Below are positions 8,326-18,008 of a DNA stretch of 64,000 nt, one piece after another. The translations under genes were made by a program, and so were the position numbers. The stretch's first letter is position 1. Each line of letters starts with the position of its first letter. The notes beneath the pieces were generated by a model. That model made no database searches and was not told where the DNA came from. It saw only the letters and a program-made list of their open reading frames with translations. Origin of the DNA: Competibacter_A sp037045685 (GTDB lineage Bacteria; Pseudomonadota; Gammaproteobacteria; Competibacterales; Competibacteraceae); contig JBAOII010000035.1 in the NCBI GenBank assembly GCA_037045685.1, positions 1 through 64,000 of the forward strand. Reading direction: 5' to 3'.

Positions 8326-9629
8326 CCCGCGTCGCCGCGCGTTTCCACGTTCAGCCGCAACAGCGGTTCGGTGTTGGAGCAGCGCAGGTTGAAGCGCCAA
8401 TCGGGAAACTCCAGGCTGACCCCGTCGGTTTCGTCCAACGCCGGTTGCTGGTCGGCGTAGGCGGCCAGAATTTCCCGAATCTTGGCCGGCGCATCCGCCA
8501 CCCGGAAATTGATCTCGCCGCTACAGGGAAACGCTCGCATCCGCGCGTCCACCAGCGCCGCCAACGGCTGGCCGCGCCGGCTGAGCAATTCGGCGACCAG
8601 CAGCCACGGAATCATGCCGCTGTCGCAGTAAGCGAAGTCGCGAAAATAGTGATGGGCGCTCATTTCGCCGCCGTACAGCGCATCCTCCAGTCGCATCCGC
8701 TCCTTGATGAACGCATGGCCGGTCTTGCTCAGCACCGGCACGCCGCCCGCCATCGTCACCTGCTCGATAGTGTTCCAGGTCAGGCGCGGGTCGTGGATGA
8801 TCTTCGCGCCCGGCTGTCGCGAAAGCAGGGTTTCCGCCAGCAGGCCGACCAGGTAATAGCCTTCGATGAAGCGCCCGGCGGCGTCGAAGAAGAAACAGCG
8901 GTCGAAATCGCCGTCCCAGGCCAAGCCCAGATCGGCGCCGTGCTCGCGCACCGCTTGGGCGGTGGCGTCGCGGCATTCCGGCAGCAGCGGATTGGGGATG
9001 CCGTGCGGGAAGGTGCCATCCGGTTCGTGGTGAATCTTGACGAAGCGAAACGGCAGATGCGGTTCCAGCGCGTCGATGATCGGCCCCGCGCCGCCGTTGC
9101 CGGCATTGACCACGATCTTGAGCGGTTCGAGCGCGCCGGGATCGATATAGCTCAACAGATGGGCGACGTAATCGCTTTTATCCGGTCGGCTGACCCGGTT
9201 GCCGCGCCGCTTGGATTCCGGGAATCCGCCGCGCGCCGCCAGATCGCGGATGGCGAACAGGCCGCTGTCGCCGCTGATCGGCTTGGCCTGCTCGCGCACC
9301 AGCTTCATCCCGTTGTAATCCATCGGATTATGGCTGGCGGTGACCATGATTCCGCCGTCGATCCGGTGGTGGAAGGCGGCAAAATAAATCTCTTCGGTGC
9401 CGCACGGGCCGATGTCCAGCACGCCCGCGCCGCCGTCCAGCAGACCCTCGGCCACGGCCGCGCTCAACGCCGGACTGGTCAGGCGCACATCGTGACCGAC
9501 CGCCACTTGGCGCGGATGCAGCAGGGCGGCATAGGCCCGGCCGATGCGATAAGCCAAGTCCTCGTTCAGCTCGTCGGGAATCCGCCCGCGAATGTCGTAA
9601 GCCTTGAAGCACGTCAGTTCCGAACTCAT
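8247..9629 (-). CDS. manB: Phosphomannomutase (CpsG/ManB family)
   Basis: A 460-residue alpha-D-phosphohexomutase that interconverts mannose 6-phosphate and mannose 1-phosphate. The start ATG at 9629 gives MSSELTCFKAYDIRG. The phosphoserine loop is VTASHNPMDYNG, the metal-binding loop is WDGDFDRC, the sugar-binding loop GGEMSAHH is present, and the C-terminal phosphate loop is RCSNTEPLLRLN. The open reading frame extends much further upstream, but that part is only an out-of-frame shadow of manC. The last residues (NCWSVGRMNCGR) come from the frame-shifted repeat described at 8246-8325; function is probably unaffected. It starts 8 bp after manC. Confidence 0.93.
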   Translation of the reverse strand: MSSELTCFKAYDIRGRIPDELNEDLAYRIGRAYAALLHPRQVAVGHDVRLTSPALSAAVAEGLLDGGAGVLDIGPCGTEEIYFAAFHHRIDGGIMVTASHNPMDYNGMKLVREQAKPISGDSGLFAIRDLAARGGFPESKRRGNRVSRPDKSDYVAHLLSYIDPGALEPLKIVVNAGNGGAGPIIDALEPHLPFRFVKIHHEPDGTFPHGIPNPLLPECRDATAQAVREHGADLGLAWDGDFDRCFFFDAAGRFIEGYYLVGLLAETLLSRQPGAKIIHDPRLTWNTIEQVTMAGGVPVLSKTGHAFIKERMRLEDALYGGEMSAHHYFRDFAYCDSGMIPWLLVAELLSRRGQPLAALVDARMRAFPCSGEINFRVADAPAKIREILAAYADQQPALDETDGVSLEFPDWRFNLRCSNTEPLLRLNVETRGDAGLLECRTEELRALINCWSVGRMNCGR

Positions 9630-9637
9630 CGTCGCGC

Positions 9638-11062
9638 TCACCTCTCGCCGTTCCCCCGGCCGTACACGTCCTCGAACCGGACGATGTCGTCCTCGCCCAA
9701 ATAGCTGCCCGATTGCACTTCGATGATCTCCAGCGGAATCTTGCCGGGATTGGTCAAGCGGTGCGGGACGCCGACCGGGATGTAGGTGGACTGGTTTTCG
9801 GACAGCAAATATTCCTCGTCGCCGCGATGGACGCGAGCGGTGCCGCTCACCACCACCCAATGCTCGGCGCGGTGGTGGTGCATCTGCGACGAAATGCAGG
9901 CGCCCGGCTTGATCATGATGCGTTTGACCTGAAAGCGCCGATCCAGATCGATCGAGTCGTAGAAGCCCCACGGTCGATACACCTTGCGGTGGTTGCGGCC
10001 TTCCGGGCGCTGGCGGGCCTTGAGCCGGTCCACCACCGCCTTGACGTCCTGCACGCGGTCCTTGGTGGCGACCAGCACGGCATCGGCAGTTTCGACCACC
10101 ACCAGATGCTCTACGCCCACGGTGGCGACCAGCCTGGAGGCGGCGTCCACGTAGGAATCGCGGGTATCCACTTCGATGACGTCGCCTCGGGTGATGTTGC
10201 CGTCGCCGTCGCGTTCGCCCACCTCCCACAACGCCGACCAGGAACCGACATCGCTCCAGCCCACCTCCAGCGGCAGAACCACCGCGTGATCGGTTTTTTC
10301 CATCACCGCGTAGTCGATGGAATCCTTGGGGCAGGCGGCGAACGCCTCGCCGTCCAGCCACAGGAAATCCCGCTCGGCCCGACCGGCGGTGAGCGCCTGT
10401 TGGCAGGCGGCCAGCACCGCCGGGGCGAAGCGTTCCAGCTCCGCCAGGAAGGAAGAGGAGCGGAACATGAACATGCCGCTGTTCCAGGAATAAGCGCCGG
10501 ATTGAAGGTAAGTCTGAGCGGTGGCGAGGTCGGGCTTTTCGACGAAGCGCTCCACGGCGCACACCCCGGACTCGTCCAGCGGCGTGCCGGCCTTGATGTA
10601 GCCGTAGCCGGTTTCCGGCGCGGTCGGCACGACGCCGAAAGTGATCAGTCGGCCGGCTTCGGCGTGGGGGGCGACTCGCAGCACGGCGGCGCGAAAGCCC
10701 TCGACGTCGGCGATGACGTGATCGGCTGGCAAGATCAGCAAAATGGGATCGGCGCCCTGGTGCTGGGCGTGCAGGGCCGCCACCGCCACCGCCGGCGCGG
10801 TGTTGCGGCCAACGGGTTCCAGAACGACCGCCGCCGGCCGGATGCCGACCGCGCGCAATTGCTCGGCGACCATGAAGCGGTGTTCCTGGTTGCACACCAC
10901 CAGCGGCGCGGCGATATCGGCCAGACCGGCGATCCGCAACGCGGTGTTTTGCAGCATGGTGTTGCGATCCACCAAGGGCAGGAATTGCTTGGGATAAGCC
11001 TCGCGCGACAGCGGCCACAGCCGGGTTCCGCTGCCGCCGGACAGGATGACGGGAACGATCAT
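9638..11062 (-). CDS. manC: Mannose-1-phosphate guanylyltransferase / mannose-6-phosphate isomerase
   Basis: A 474-residue bifunctional enzyme of the ManC/AlgA/XanB type. The nucleotidyltransferase domain starts with the signature GGSGTRLWPLSRE and has the FVEKPD sugar-phosphate loop. The C-terminal cupin carries PWGFYDSID, QMHHHRAEHW and YIPVGVPHRL of the type II phosphomannose isomerase. It makes GDP-mannose from fructose 6-phosphate together with ManB. It overlaps the end of the upstream udg by 4 bp, showing translational coupling. Confidence 0.95.
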   Translation of the reverse strand: MIVPVILSGGSGTRLWPLSREAYPKQFLPLVDRNTMLQNTALRIAGLADIAAPLVVCNQEHRFMVAEQLRAVGIRPAAVVLEPVGRNTAPAVAVAALHAQHQGADPILLILPADHVIADVEGFRAAVLRVAPHAEAGRLITFGVVPTAPETGYGYIKAGTPLDESGVCAVERFVEKPDLATAQTYLQSGAYSWNSGMFMFRSSSFLAELERFAPAVLAACQQALTAGRAERDFLWLDGEAFAACPKDSIDYAVMEKTDHAVVLPLEVGWSDVGSWSALWEVGERDGDGNITRGDVIEVDTRDSYVDAASRLVATVGVEHLVVVETADAVLVATKDRVQDVKAVVDRLKARQRPEGRNHRKVYRPWGFYDSIDLDRRFQVKRIMIKPGACISSQMHHHRAEHWVVVSGTARVHRGDEEYLLSENQSTYIPVGVPHRLTNPGKIPLEIIEVQSGSYLGEDDIVRFEDVYGRGNGER

Positions 11063-12393
11063 GCGTTTTCACCTCGGCCGATGGCGTAGTAGACGAAGCC
11101 CGCTTCGCGCATGTAATCGGGATCGTAGAGGTTGCGGCCGTCGAAGATCAGCGCTTGCTTGAGCCGCCGCCGGATGGCGTCGAAATCGGGACTGCGGAAC
11201 AGGCTCCATTCGGTGACGATCACCAGCGCGTCGGCGCCGGTCAGCGCGTCCATCGGCTTGGCGCACAACTCGAAGTCGGGGCGCTGGCCATAAATGCGGC
11301 GGGCTTCGGTCATCGCCGCCGGATCGTAGGCGCGAACCGCGCAGCCTTCCCGCCAGAGCGCCTCCAGCAAATTGCGGCTGGGGGCCTCGCGCATGTCATC
11401 GGTACCCGGTTTGAACGCCAGCCCCCACAGCGCCAAGGTCCGCCCGCGCAAGGTCGCGCCGAAATGGTGCTGGAGCTTGGCGAACAGCACGTTTTTTTGC
11501 CGCTCGTTGACCGCTTCGACCGCCTGGAGCAGGGCGGCTTCGTAGTGGACCGAGCGGGCGGTGTATTCCAACGCCTTCACGTCTTTGGGGAAACAGGAGC
11601 CGCCGTAACCGCAGCCGGGATAGATGAAGTGGTAGCCGATGCGCGGATCGGCGCCGATGCCGACCCGGACTTTCTCGATGTCGGCGCCCAGTCGCTCGGC
11701 CAGGTTGGCGATTTCGTTCATGAAGCTGATTTTGGTGGCCAGCATGGCGTTGGCGGCGTACTTGGTCAGCTCCGCCGAGCGCACGTCCATTTCGATCAGC
11801 CGGTCGCGGTTGCGGTTGAACGGCGCGTAGAGCGCGCGCAACTGCACGGTGGCGCGGTGGTCGTCGCAACCGACGATGATGCGGTCGGGCCGCATGAAGT
11901 CCGGGATCGCCGCCCCTTCCTTCAGAAACTCCGGGTTGGAGACCACCGAGAACGGGATGTCCAGGCCGCGTTCGGCCAGCGCGGCGGCGATGGTGTCCCG
12001 CACCACGTCGGCGGTGCCCACCGGCACGGTGGATTTGTTGACCACCACCCGGTAAGCGTCAAGGTGCTGGCCGATGGAGCGGGCCACGGCGCGGACGTGC
12101 TGCAAATCGGCCGAACCGTCCTCGTCGGGCGGAGTGCCGACCGCGATGAACTGAAACAGGCCGTGGGCCACGCCCGCCGCCAGATCGGTGGTGAAATGCA
12201 GCCGGCCGCTCTCGCTGTTGCGCCGCACCAGGTCGTCGAGGCCGGGTTCGTGAATCGGGATTTCACCGCGCTGGAGCATCTCGACCTTGCGCGGGTCCAC
12301 GTCCACGCACATCACGTCGTTGCCCACATCCGCGAAACAGGCGCCGGTGACCAGCCCGACATAACCGGAACCGAAAATGGTGATTTTCATCAT
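11059..12393 (-). CDS. udg: UDP-glucose 6-dehydrogenase
   Basis: A 444-residue NAD-dependent enzyme that oxidises UDP-glucose to UDP-glucuronate. The N-terminal Rossmann motif GSGYVGLVTGACFAD, the NKSTVPVGT segment and the catalytic cysteine in GGSCFPKDVKAL are present. Length is standard for Ugd. First gene of the leftward udg-manC-manB operon, which supplies UDP-glucuronate and GDP-mannose for surface polysaccharide; no glycosyltransferases for such a polymer lie beside it. Confidence 0.95.
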   Translation of the reverse strand: MMKITIFGSGYVGLVTGACFADVGNDVMCVDVDPRKVEMLQRGEIPIHEPGLDDLVRRNSESGRLHFTTDLAAGVAHGLFQFIAVGTPPDEDGSADLQHVRAVARSIGQHLDAYRVVVNKSTVPVGTADVVRDTIAAALAERGLDIPFSVVSNPEFLKEGAAIPDFMRPDRIIVGCDDHRATVQLRALYAPFNRNRDRLIEMDVRSAELTKYAANAMLATKISFMNEIANLAERLGADIEKVRVGIGADPRIGYHFIYPGCGYGGSCFPKDVKALEYTARSVHYEAALLQAVEAVNERQKNVLFAKLQHHFGATLRGRTLALWGLAFKPGTDDMREAPSRNLLEALWREGCAVRAYDPAAMTEARRIYGQRPDFELCAKPMDALTGADALVIVTEWSLFRSPDFDAIRRRLKQALIFDGRNLYDPDYMREAGFVYYAIGRGENA

Positions 12394-12503
12394 TACTCCC
12401 TTGCCAATAGCCGAGGCGAACGTCGGCGTTGCCTCTGAGGTGTTTTGATGAAGCTCACTTTATCACACGCCCCGCCGGGACGGTTTTGCTAGAATCGCCG
12501 GCC

Positions 12504-14694
12504 ATGGACGTTTCCTGGATTCTCGACGATCTCAACGAACCCCAGCGCGAGGCGGTGACCGCCCCCCTCGGTTCCTTGCGGGTGCTGGCCGGCGCGGGCA
12601 GCGGCAAAACCCGGGTGTTGACCCGGCGCATCGCCTGGCTGCTGACGGTGGAAAACGCTTCGCCCTGGTCGATTCTGGCGGTGACCTTCACCAACAAAGC
12701 CGCCGCCGAGATGCGCGGCCGGGTCGAAGCGATGCTGGATCAGCCCATCGGCGGGCTTGTGGATCGGCACCTTTCACGGCATCGCCCACCGCCTGTTGCG
12801 CCAGCACTGGCAGGAGGCCCGGCTGCCGCGCGCTTTCCAGATTCTCGACAGCGACGACCAAACCCGGTTGCTGAAGCGGGTGCTGCGCGGGCTGAATCTG
12901 GACGATAAGAAGTGGCCGCCGCCGCAAGCCGCCGGCTTCATCAACCGCTGCAAGGACGAAGGCCAGCGTCCCGCCGACTTGGCCGACGACGGCAAGCCGG
13001 TCCAGCGTCAGTACCGGCAGATCTACGCCATTTATCAGCAGGAATGCGAGCGCGGCGGCTTGGTGGATTTCGGGGAATTGCTGCTGCGGGTCTACGAGCT
13101 GTGGCGCGACAACCCGGACCTGCTGGCCCATTACCGGGAGCGGTTCCAGCATGTGCTGGTGGACGAATTCCAGGACACCAACGCCATCCAGTACAACTGG
13201 GTGCGCTTGTTGGGCGGCGGCCGGGGCGACGTGTTCATCGTCGGCGACGACGATCAGTGCGTCTACGGGTGGAGGGGTTCCAAAGTCGAAAACATCCAGC
13301 GCTTCGCGGAGGATTTTCCCGGCACCCGGACCATCCGGCTGGAGCAGAACTACCGCTCCACCCACAACATCCTCAAGGCCGCCAACGCGCTCATCGCCCA
13401 CAACGCCGCCCGGCTGGGCAAGAATCTGTGGACCGCCGACGCCGACGGCGAGCCGATCCAGATTTACAACGCTTTCAACGAGGTGGACGAGGCGCGGTTC
13501 GTGGTCGAGCGCATCCGCCAGTGGGTGGAGCGCGGCGGCCAGCGCCGCGACGCGGCGGTTCTGTACCGCTCCAACGCCCAGTCGCGCCTGTTCGAGGAAA
13601 CCTTGATCGGGATGGGTATCCCGTACCGGATTTACGGCGGACTGCGCTTTTTCGAGCGCGCCGAAATCAAGGATGCCCTGGCCTATCTCCGGCTGGTCGC
13701 CAACCGCGACGACGATCCTTCGTTCGAGCGGGTGGTGAACACTCCGCCGCGCGGCATCGGCGAGCGCACGCTCGATCAGTTGCGCGAAACGGCGCGCGCC
13801 CAGGGCGGGTCGCTCTGGCAGGGGGCGTTGCGGCTGTTGAGCGATGGCGGGCTGAGCGGGCGGGCGGCCAACGCCGTGCGCGGTTTTCTGAACCTGATCG
13901 AGATGCTGGATCGCGACAGCCACGGCCAACCGCTGGCCGGCCGGGTCCAGCACGTCGTCGCCCACAGCGGTCTGCTGGCGATGTACGAGCAGGCCAAGGC
14001 CGACAAGGGCGAGATGCGGGTGGAGAACCTGGAGGAGCTGGTCAACGCCAGCGGCGATTTCACCGCCAACACCGATCCGGTGGTGGTCGGCGCCGACCCG
14101 GACGAGCCGGACTGGCTGAACGCCTTTCTCGCGCATGCCGTTCTCGAATCCGGCCGGGGACAGGGATCGGCCGGCGACGATTGCGTGCAACTGATGACCC
14201 TGCACATGGCCAAGGGGCTGGAGTTCCCGGTGGTGTTCCTGGTCGGCCTGGAGGAGGGATTATTCCCGCACGGCCGCTCGGTGGGGGAAGCGCGCCAGTT
14301 GGAGGAAGAGCGGCGCTTGGCCTACGTCGGGGTCACCCGCGCCCGGCAACAACTGTATTTGTGCCACGCCGAGCAGCGCTCGCTGTACGGGCGGGATAAT
14401 TTCCCGTCGCCCTCGCGCTTCGTCGGCGAGATTCCCGCCGAACTGACCCGCGATGTGCGCGCCGGGGCGAAGCGGCGGGGAGCCGCCCAGCTTCCGGCCC
14501 GACCCGTCGCCGCCGCGCCACCCGCGAACGCCGGGTTAAGGCCCCGGCAGCGGGTGCGGCATCCGCAGTTCGGCGAGGGCGTGGTGCTGGAGGTCGAAGG
14601 CGCCGGCTACCACGCCCGGGCGCGGGTGGATTTTCCCGAGGCGGGCGGCTCCAAGTGGCTGGTGGTAGCTTACGCCAAGCTGGAGTTGCTGTGA
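12504..14694 (+). CDS. uvrD: DNA helicase II UvrD, with one apparent frameshift
   Basis: SF1A helicase for mismatch and nucleotide excision repair. Walker A (AGAGSGKTRVLTRRIAWLL) lies in the first frame. After MLDQPIGG at about 12755 the frame changes and continues WIGTFHGIAHRLLRQHW, then VDEFQDTNAIQYNW (motif II), GDDDQCVYGWRG and MTLHMAKGLEFPVVF, and ends in the Tudor-like C-terminal domain. Removing one G from the GGG at 12752-12754 gives 729 residues, close to E. coli UvrD (720). The clean continuation argues for a sequencing error. Confidence 0.93.
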
Positions 14695-14871
14695 CGAGGG
14701 GATTTTGCTGGTTCGGCAAAGTTCACGAAAATCAGATGATTCTATTTTGGAACAATAAATAATTTTATTTGTATTAATAATGCAGTTTATTATACCCGAC
14801 CAATAAATTATGATGGCTTAATAGTAACTATTTTTGTTCGACTGGTTTTTGCGAAATTGAAATAACTCACT

Positions 14872-16725
14872 GTGAATGCTAAAAATTCTCTGGCATCGAC
14901 CGTCCGTATGTTTCCCAATGGTAGCGACTCCCGTTCCGGCCCCTCGTCCAAGCCGCGCGTTCCCGAGCATCGGCTGACCCTGAAGGAAGTGCTGGACGAT
15001 CTGGCCGCCGATGGTTTGGTGACCAGGGCGGATGCCGATCTGGCGCTCGCCGGCCCCAAAACCGAGCGCGGCGAACTGCATCCCCTGGTGGTGATCGCCA
15101 ACAAAAAATTCCACCATCCCCGGCCACCGCATCAAGTTTTGAGCCTGGAGCCGCTGACCGAGTGGCTGGCGGGCAAAGTCGGGCTTCCCTACCTGCGCAT
15201 CGATCCGCTCAAGCTCGACATCGCTGCCGTGGAGCGGTTGCTGCCGTTCATTTCCTTCGAGTACGCGGCCCGCTACCAAATCCTGCCGGTCGCCGCCGAC
15301 GACACCCGAGTGGTGTTCGCCACCACCGAGCCTTGGCTCACCGAATGGCAGGCCGTGCTGCGGCAAACCCTGCGCCGCGACATCGAGCGGGTCATCGCCA
15401 ACCCGCTGGACGTCAATCGCTACCAGTTGGAGTTTTACGGGGTATCGCGCTCGGTGCGGGGGGCGCTGCGGGCTTCGAGCGAGCCGACCTCCGGCATTCT
15501 CAACTTCGAGCAACTGCTGGAACTGGGCCGGCGCGGCGAGTTGAGCGCCGACGAGCGGCCGATCGTGCAGATCGTGGACTGGTTGCTGCAATACGCCTTC
15601 TCCCAGCGCGCCAGCGACATCCATCTGGAACCGCGCCGCGAGCAGGGGCACATCCGCTTTCGCATCGACGGCGTGCTGAACGCGATTTACCAGTTGCCGC
15701 CGGCGGTGATGGGCGCGGTCACCAGCCGCATCAAGATTCTGGGCCGGATGGACGTGGCCGAAAAGCGCCGGCCGCAGGATGGCCGGATCAAGACCCGCAC
15801 CCCGGCCGGCCGCGAGATCGAGCTGCGCCTGTCCACCATGCCGACCGCTTTCGGCGAAAAGTGCGTGCTGCGTATTTTCGACCCCGACACGGTGACCAAA
15901 AACTTCGGCCAACTCGGCTTTGCGCCCGCCGAAGAAGCGGCCTGGCGGGCGATGATCGCCCGGCCGCACGGCATCGTGCTGGTGACGGGGCCGACCGGCT
16001 CCGGCAAGACCACCACCCTGTACACCACGCTCAAGCAACTGGCGGTGCCGGAAGTGAACGTTTGCACGGTTGAAGATCCGATCGAAATGGTCGTTCCGGA
16101 ACTCAACCAGATGCAGGTGCAGCCGGCCATCGAGTTGACCTTCGCTCATGGCATCCGCACCTTGTTGCGGCAGGACCCGGACATCATCATGGTCGGTGAG
16201 ATCCGCGATCTGGAAACGGCCCAGATGGCGGTGCAGGCCGCGCTGACCGGTCACTTGGTGCTTTCGACCCTGCACACCAACGACGCCGCTTCCGCCATCA
16301 CCCGCTTGCTCGACCTGGGCGTGCCGTATTATCTGATCCAGAACGTGCTGATCGGGGTGATGGCGCAGCGCTTGGTGCGCACCCTCTGCCCGCACTGCAA
16401 GGGGGTCGGCCAAATCGACGCCGCGCTATGGGAAGCGTTGACCCGACCTTTGCCGTTGCCGAAACCGGCGGCCATCGGCGAGCCGCGCGGCTGCCCGGAA
16501 TGCCGCAATACCGGCTATCTGGGGCGGGTCGGTTTATACGAGCTGCTGGCGGTGACGCCGGAACTGCGCCGGCTGTTCCGGTCAGACATGGACGAGGAAA
16601 GTTTGAGGCGCGCGGCCTTCGAGCAAGGGATGCGCCCGCTGCGGGTCGGCGCCGCCCTCCAGATCGCCGCCGGATCGACCACCTTCGAGGAAGTGGTGCA
16701 AATTTTGCCGCCCTTGACCGACTGA
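14872..16725 (+). CDS. GspE/PilB-family secretion or pilus ATPase
   Basis: A 617-residue hexameric ATPase of the type II secretion/type IV pilus assembly family. An N-terminal MshEN-like region (about residues 20-190) precedes the ATPase core with Walker A GPTGSGKTTTLYT, the Asp box DPDIIMVGEIRDLETA and the His box GHLVLSTLHTNDAAS. A C-terminal zinc site has CPHC and CPEC. It starts at GTG (14872); a later in-frame ATG at about 14908 is an alternative. No gspF, prepilin or peptidase gene is adjacent, so the machine it drives cannot be told from context. The 177 bp before it are AT-rich with no firm signal. Confidence 0.9.
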   Translation: MNAKNSLASTVRMFPNGSDSRSGPSSKPRVPEHRLTLKEVLDDLAADGLVTRADADLALAGPKTERGELHPLVVIANKKFHHPRPPHQVLSLEPLTEWLAGKVGLPYLRIDPLKLDIAAVERLLPFISFEYAARYQILPVAADDTRVVFATTEPWLTEWQAVLRQTLRRDIERVIANPLDVNRYQLEFYGVSRSVRGALRASSEPTSGILNFEQLLELGRRGELSADERPIVQIVDWLLQYAFSQRASDIHLEPRREQGHIRFRIDGVLNAIYQLPPAVMGAVTSRIKILGRMDVAEKRRPQDGRIKTRTPAGREIELRLSTMPTAFGEKCVLRIFDPDTVTKNFGQLGFAPAEEAAWRAMIARPHGIVLVTGPTGSGKTTTLYTTLKQLAVPEVNVCTVEDPIEMVVPELNQMQVQPAIELTFAHGIRTLLRQDPDIIMVGEIRDLETAQMAVQAALTGHLVLSTLHTNDAASAITRLLDLGVPYYLIQNVLIGVMAQRLVRTLCPHCKGVGQIDAALWEALTRPLPLPKPAAIGEPRGCPECRNTGYLGRVGLYELLAVTPELRRLFRSDMDEESLRRAAFEQGMRPLRVGAALQIAAGSTTFEEVVQILPPLTD

Positions 16726-16741
16726 GGGATATTTGGTCTTT

Positions 16742-16755
16742 TTGATACGCATCAC
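16742..16755 (+). promoter_or_regulatory. FNR/Anr-like box upstream of ompW
   Basis: TTGATACGCATCAC matches the FNR consensus TTGAT-N4-ATCAA at 9 of 10 defined positions. It lies just upstream of a possible promoter for ompW. E. coli ompW is known to respond to FNR, which supports the assignment. Confidence 0.65.
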
Positions 16756-16761
16756 TGTATT

Positions 16762-16790
16762 TTGACTAAATTGTTGCGAAAGTACACAAT
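16762..16790 (+). promoter_or_regulatory. Candidate sigma-70 promoter for ompW
   Basis: TTGACT (5 of 6 to consensus) at 16762-16767 and CACAAT (4 of 6) at 16785-16790 are 17 bp apart. The FNR-like box centre would lie roughly 48 bp upstream of the inferred start site. Confidence 0.45.
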
Positions 16791-16855
16791 AGATTTGTGC
16801 TTATTGAGCTTCTTTTTTTTCGTCCGACAAACCAACAATTTTGAAGGAGTGCGCG

Positions 16856-17482
16856 ATGTCCTCGAAGATGGTTAAGAGTGCTTTGGCGGTGGCGCTGGCC
16901 GGTGGCTTAGTGGCGGGGGCCGCCCAAGCTTATGAGGCGGGCGACTGGCTGGTTCGGGCCGGCATTTGGGGCGTTTACCCGAAATCGGACAATCTCAGTC
17001 TCGGTCCGAACGCCGATATCAATGTGGACGACGGCTATAGCTTGGGCTTCAACATCACCTATATGGCGACCCCGAACATCGGTATCGAACTGCTCGGCGC
17101 TTGGCCGTTCAGCCACGATATCACCCTGACCGGTGCGGGCACGATCGGCGAGACCAAGCATTTGCCGCCGACCATCAGCGTCCAATATCACTTCATGCCG
17201 GAGAGCAACTTTCGGCCGTATGTCGGCGTGGGTCTGAACTACACGTTCTTTTTCGACGAGGATACCAAGGGCGCCCTGTCCGGGGCCGACCTGAAACTCG
17301 ACGATTCCTGGGGCGTGGCGGGGCAGATCGGCATGGATATCGACGTCGCCCCCAACTGGTTCATGAACGTCGATGTTCGCTATATCAGCATCGAGAGCGA
17401 CGCTTCGCTGAACGGTGTCGGTATCGGCACCGTCGAGATCGATCCCTGGATTGTCGGCCTCAACATCGGCACCCGCTTCTAA
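16856..17482 (+). CDS. ompW: OmpW-family outer membrane protein
   Basis: A 208-residue eight-stranded beta-barrel protein. The chosen start (16856, MSSKMVKSALAV) has GAAGGAG six bases upstream; an in-frame ATG at 16841 is less well placed. A signal peptide ends near AGAAQA, followed by the OmpW start AGDWLVRAGIWGVYPKSDN. The C-terminus ends in aromatic F after IGTRF, as expected for barrel assembly. OmpW proteins are linked to small hydrophobic solutes and anaerobic or stress responses; the FNR-like box upstream fits that. Confidence 0.93.
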   Translation: MSSKMVKSALAVALAGGLVAGAAQAYEAGDWLVRAGIWGVYPKSDNLSLGPNADINVDDGYSLGFNITYMATPNIGIELLGAWPFSHDITLTGAGTIGETKHLPPTISVQYHFMPESNFRPYVGVGLNYTFFFDEDTKGALSGADLKLDDSWGVAGQIGMDIDVAPNWFMNVDVRYISIESDASLNGVGIGTVEIDPWIVGLNIGTRF

Positions 17483-17612
17483 CCGGCACCGTCCCGGCGG
17501 CGGAAACAGCACCGACGCTCGTTTCCCCGCCGCAGCGTTTATACCCCAGATTTCATCCCTGCCTTGAGCGGCGGTTCGGGTCGCGAGCTGTCGTCGAAAC
17601 CGAGCGGTTCCT

Positions 17613-17813
17613 TCAATTCTTCTCGGGATATCCCAGATCCCGGAGCGCTGCGCCCAACTCGGCGCGAATATCGCCCTCGGCCCGCACCGTCACCCGGCCG
17701 GTCGGCACGTCCACCGCGACCTCGCGTACCCCCGGATGCTTGCCCAGTCCCGCGCGGATGGCGCTGGCGCAACCGTTGCACTTGACGTTCTGGGCCAGAA
17801 ATTCGAGTTCCAT
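17613..17813 (-). CDS. Heavy-metal-associated (HMA) domain protein, CopZ/MerP-like
   Basis: A 66-residue single HMA domain with the metal-binding CxxC as KCNGCASAI near residue 12, where the usual preceding GMT is replaced by NVK. The start is set by AGAGGAGCCACC before ATG; the open frame further upstream has no domain features. Such proteins carry Cu(I) or similar soft metals to P-type ATPases, but no metal-pump gene is nearby. It is convergent with ompW. Confidence 0.85.
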   Translation of the reverse strand: MELEFLAQNVKCNGCASAIRAGLGKHPGVREVAVDVPTGRVTVRAEGDIRAELGAALRDLGYPEKN

Positions 17814-17927
17814 GGTGGCTCCTCTGCGTTTGGGAAGGGACCGGAGTATAAGCCGTCGGCTTCCCGGTTCGGTAGATTGGTATCCGCGATCGGCGCTGCC
17901 CTTCAATGGAGCATGATGATAATCTTT

Positions 17928-17944
17928 TGCACCGATACGGTGCC
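17928..17944 (+). promoter_or_regulatory. NtrC-binding site upstream of glnA
   Basis: TGCACCGATACGGTGCC is a near-perfect dyad matching the NtrC consensus TGCACC-N5-GGTGCA at 11 of 12 positions. It is centred about 100 bp upstream of the start site expected from the sigma54 promoter at 18009-18024, the usual enhancer distance. Confidence 0.82.
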
Positions 17945-18008
17945 ATGGCAAACGGGCCGACCCTGCCCCGTGGGGACAGTGCGCGGTCCGACTTGCAAAA
18001 ATCGCCCA

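Noticed and set aside
8247..11072. A 941-codon open frame covering manC and manB on the minus strand.
   Set aside because: Only the last 460 codons match a protein family (ManB). The upstream part is an Arg/Pro-rich out-of-frame shadow of manC, typical of high-GC DNA.
12688..14205. A 505-codon open frame antisense to uvrD.
   Set aside because: It is a shadow of the UvrD frame. The UvrD motifs on the + strand are unambiguous.
17961..17984. A second NtrC site (TGCCCCGTGGGGACAGT region).
   Set aside because: Only the left half resembles the consensus, and the dyad is poor.
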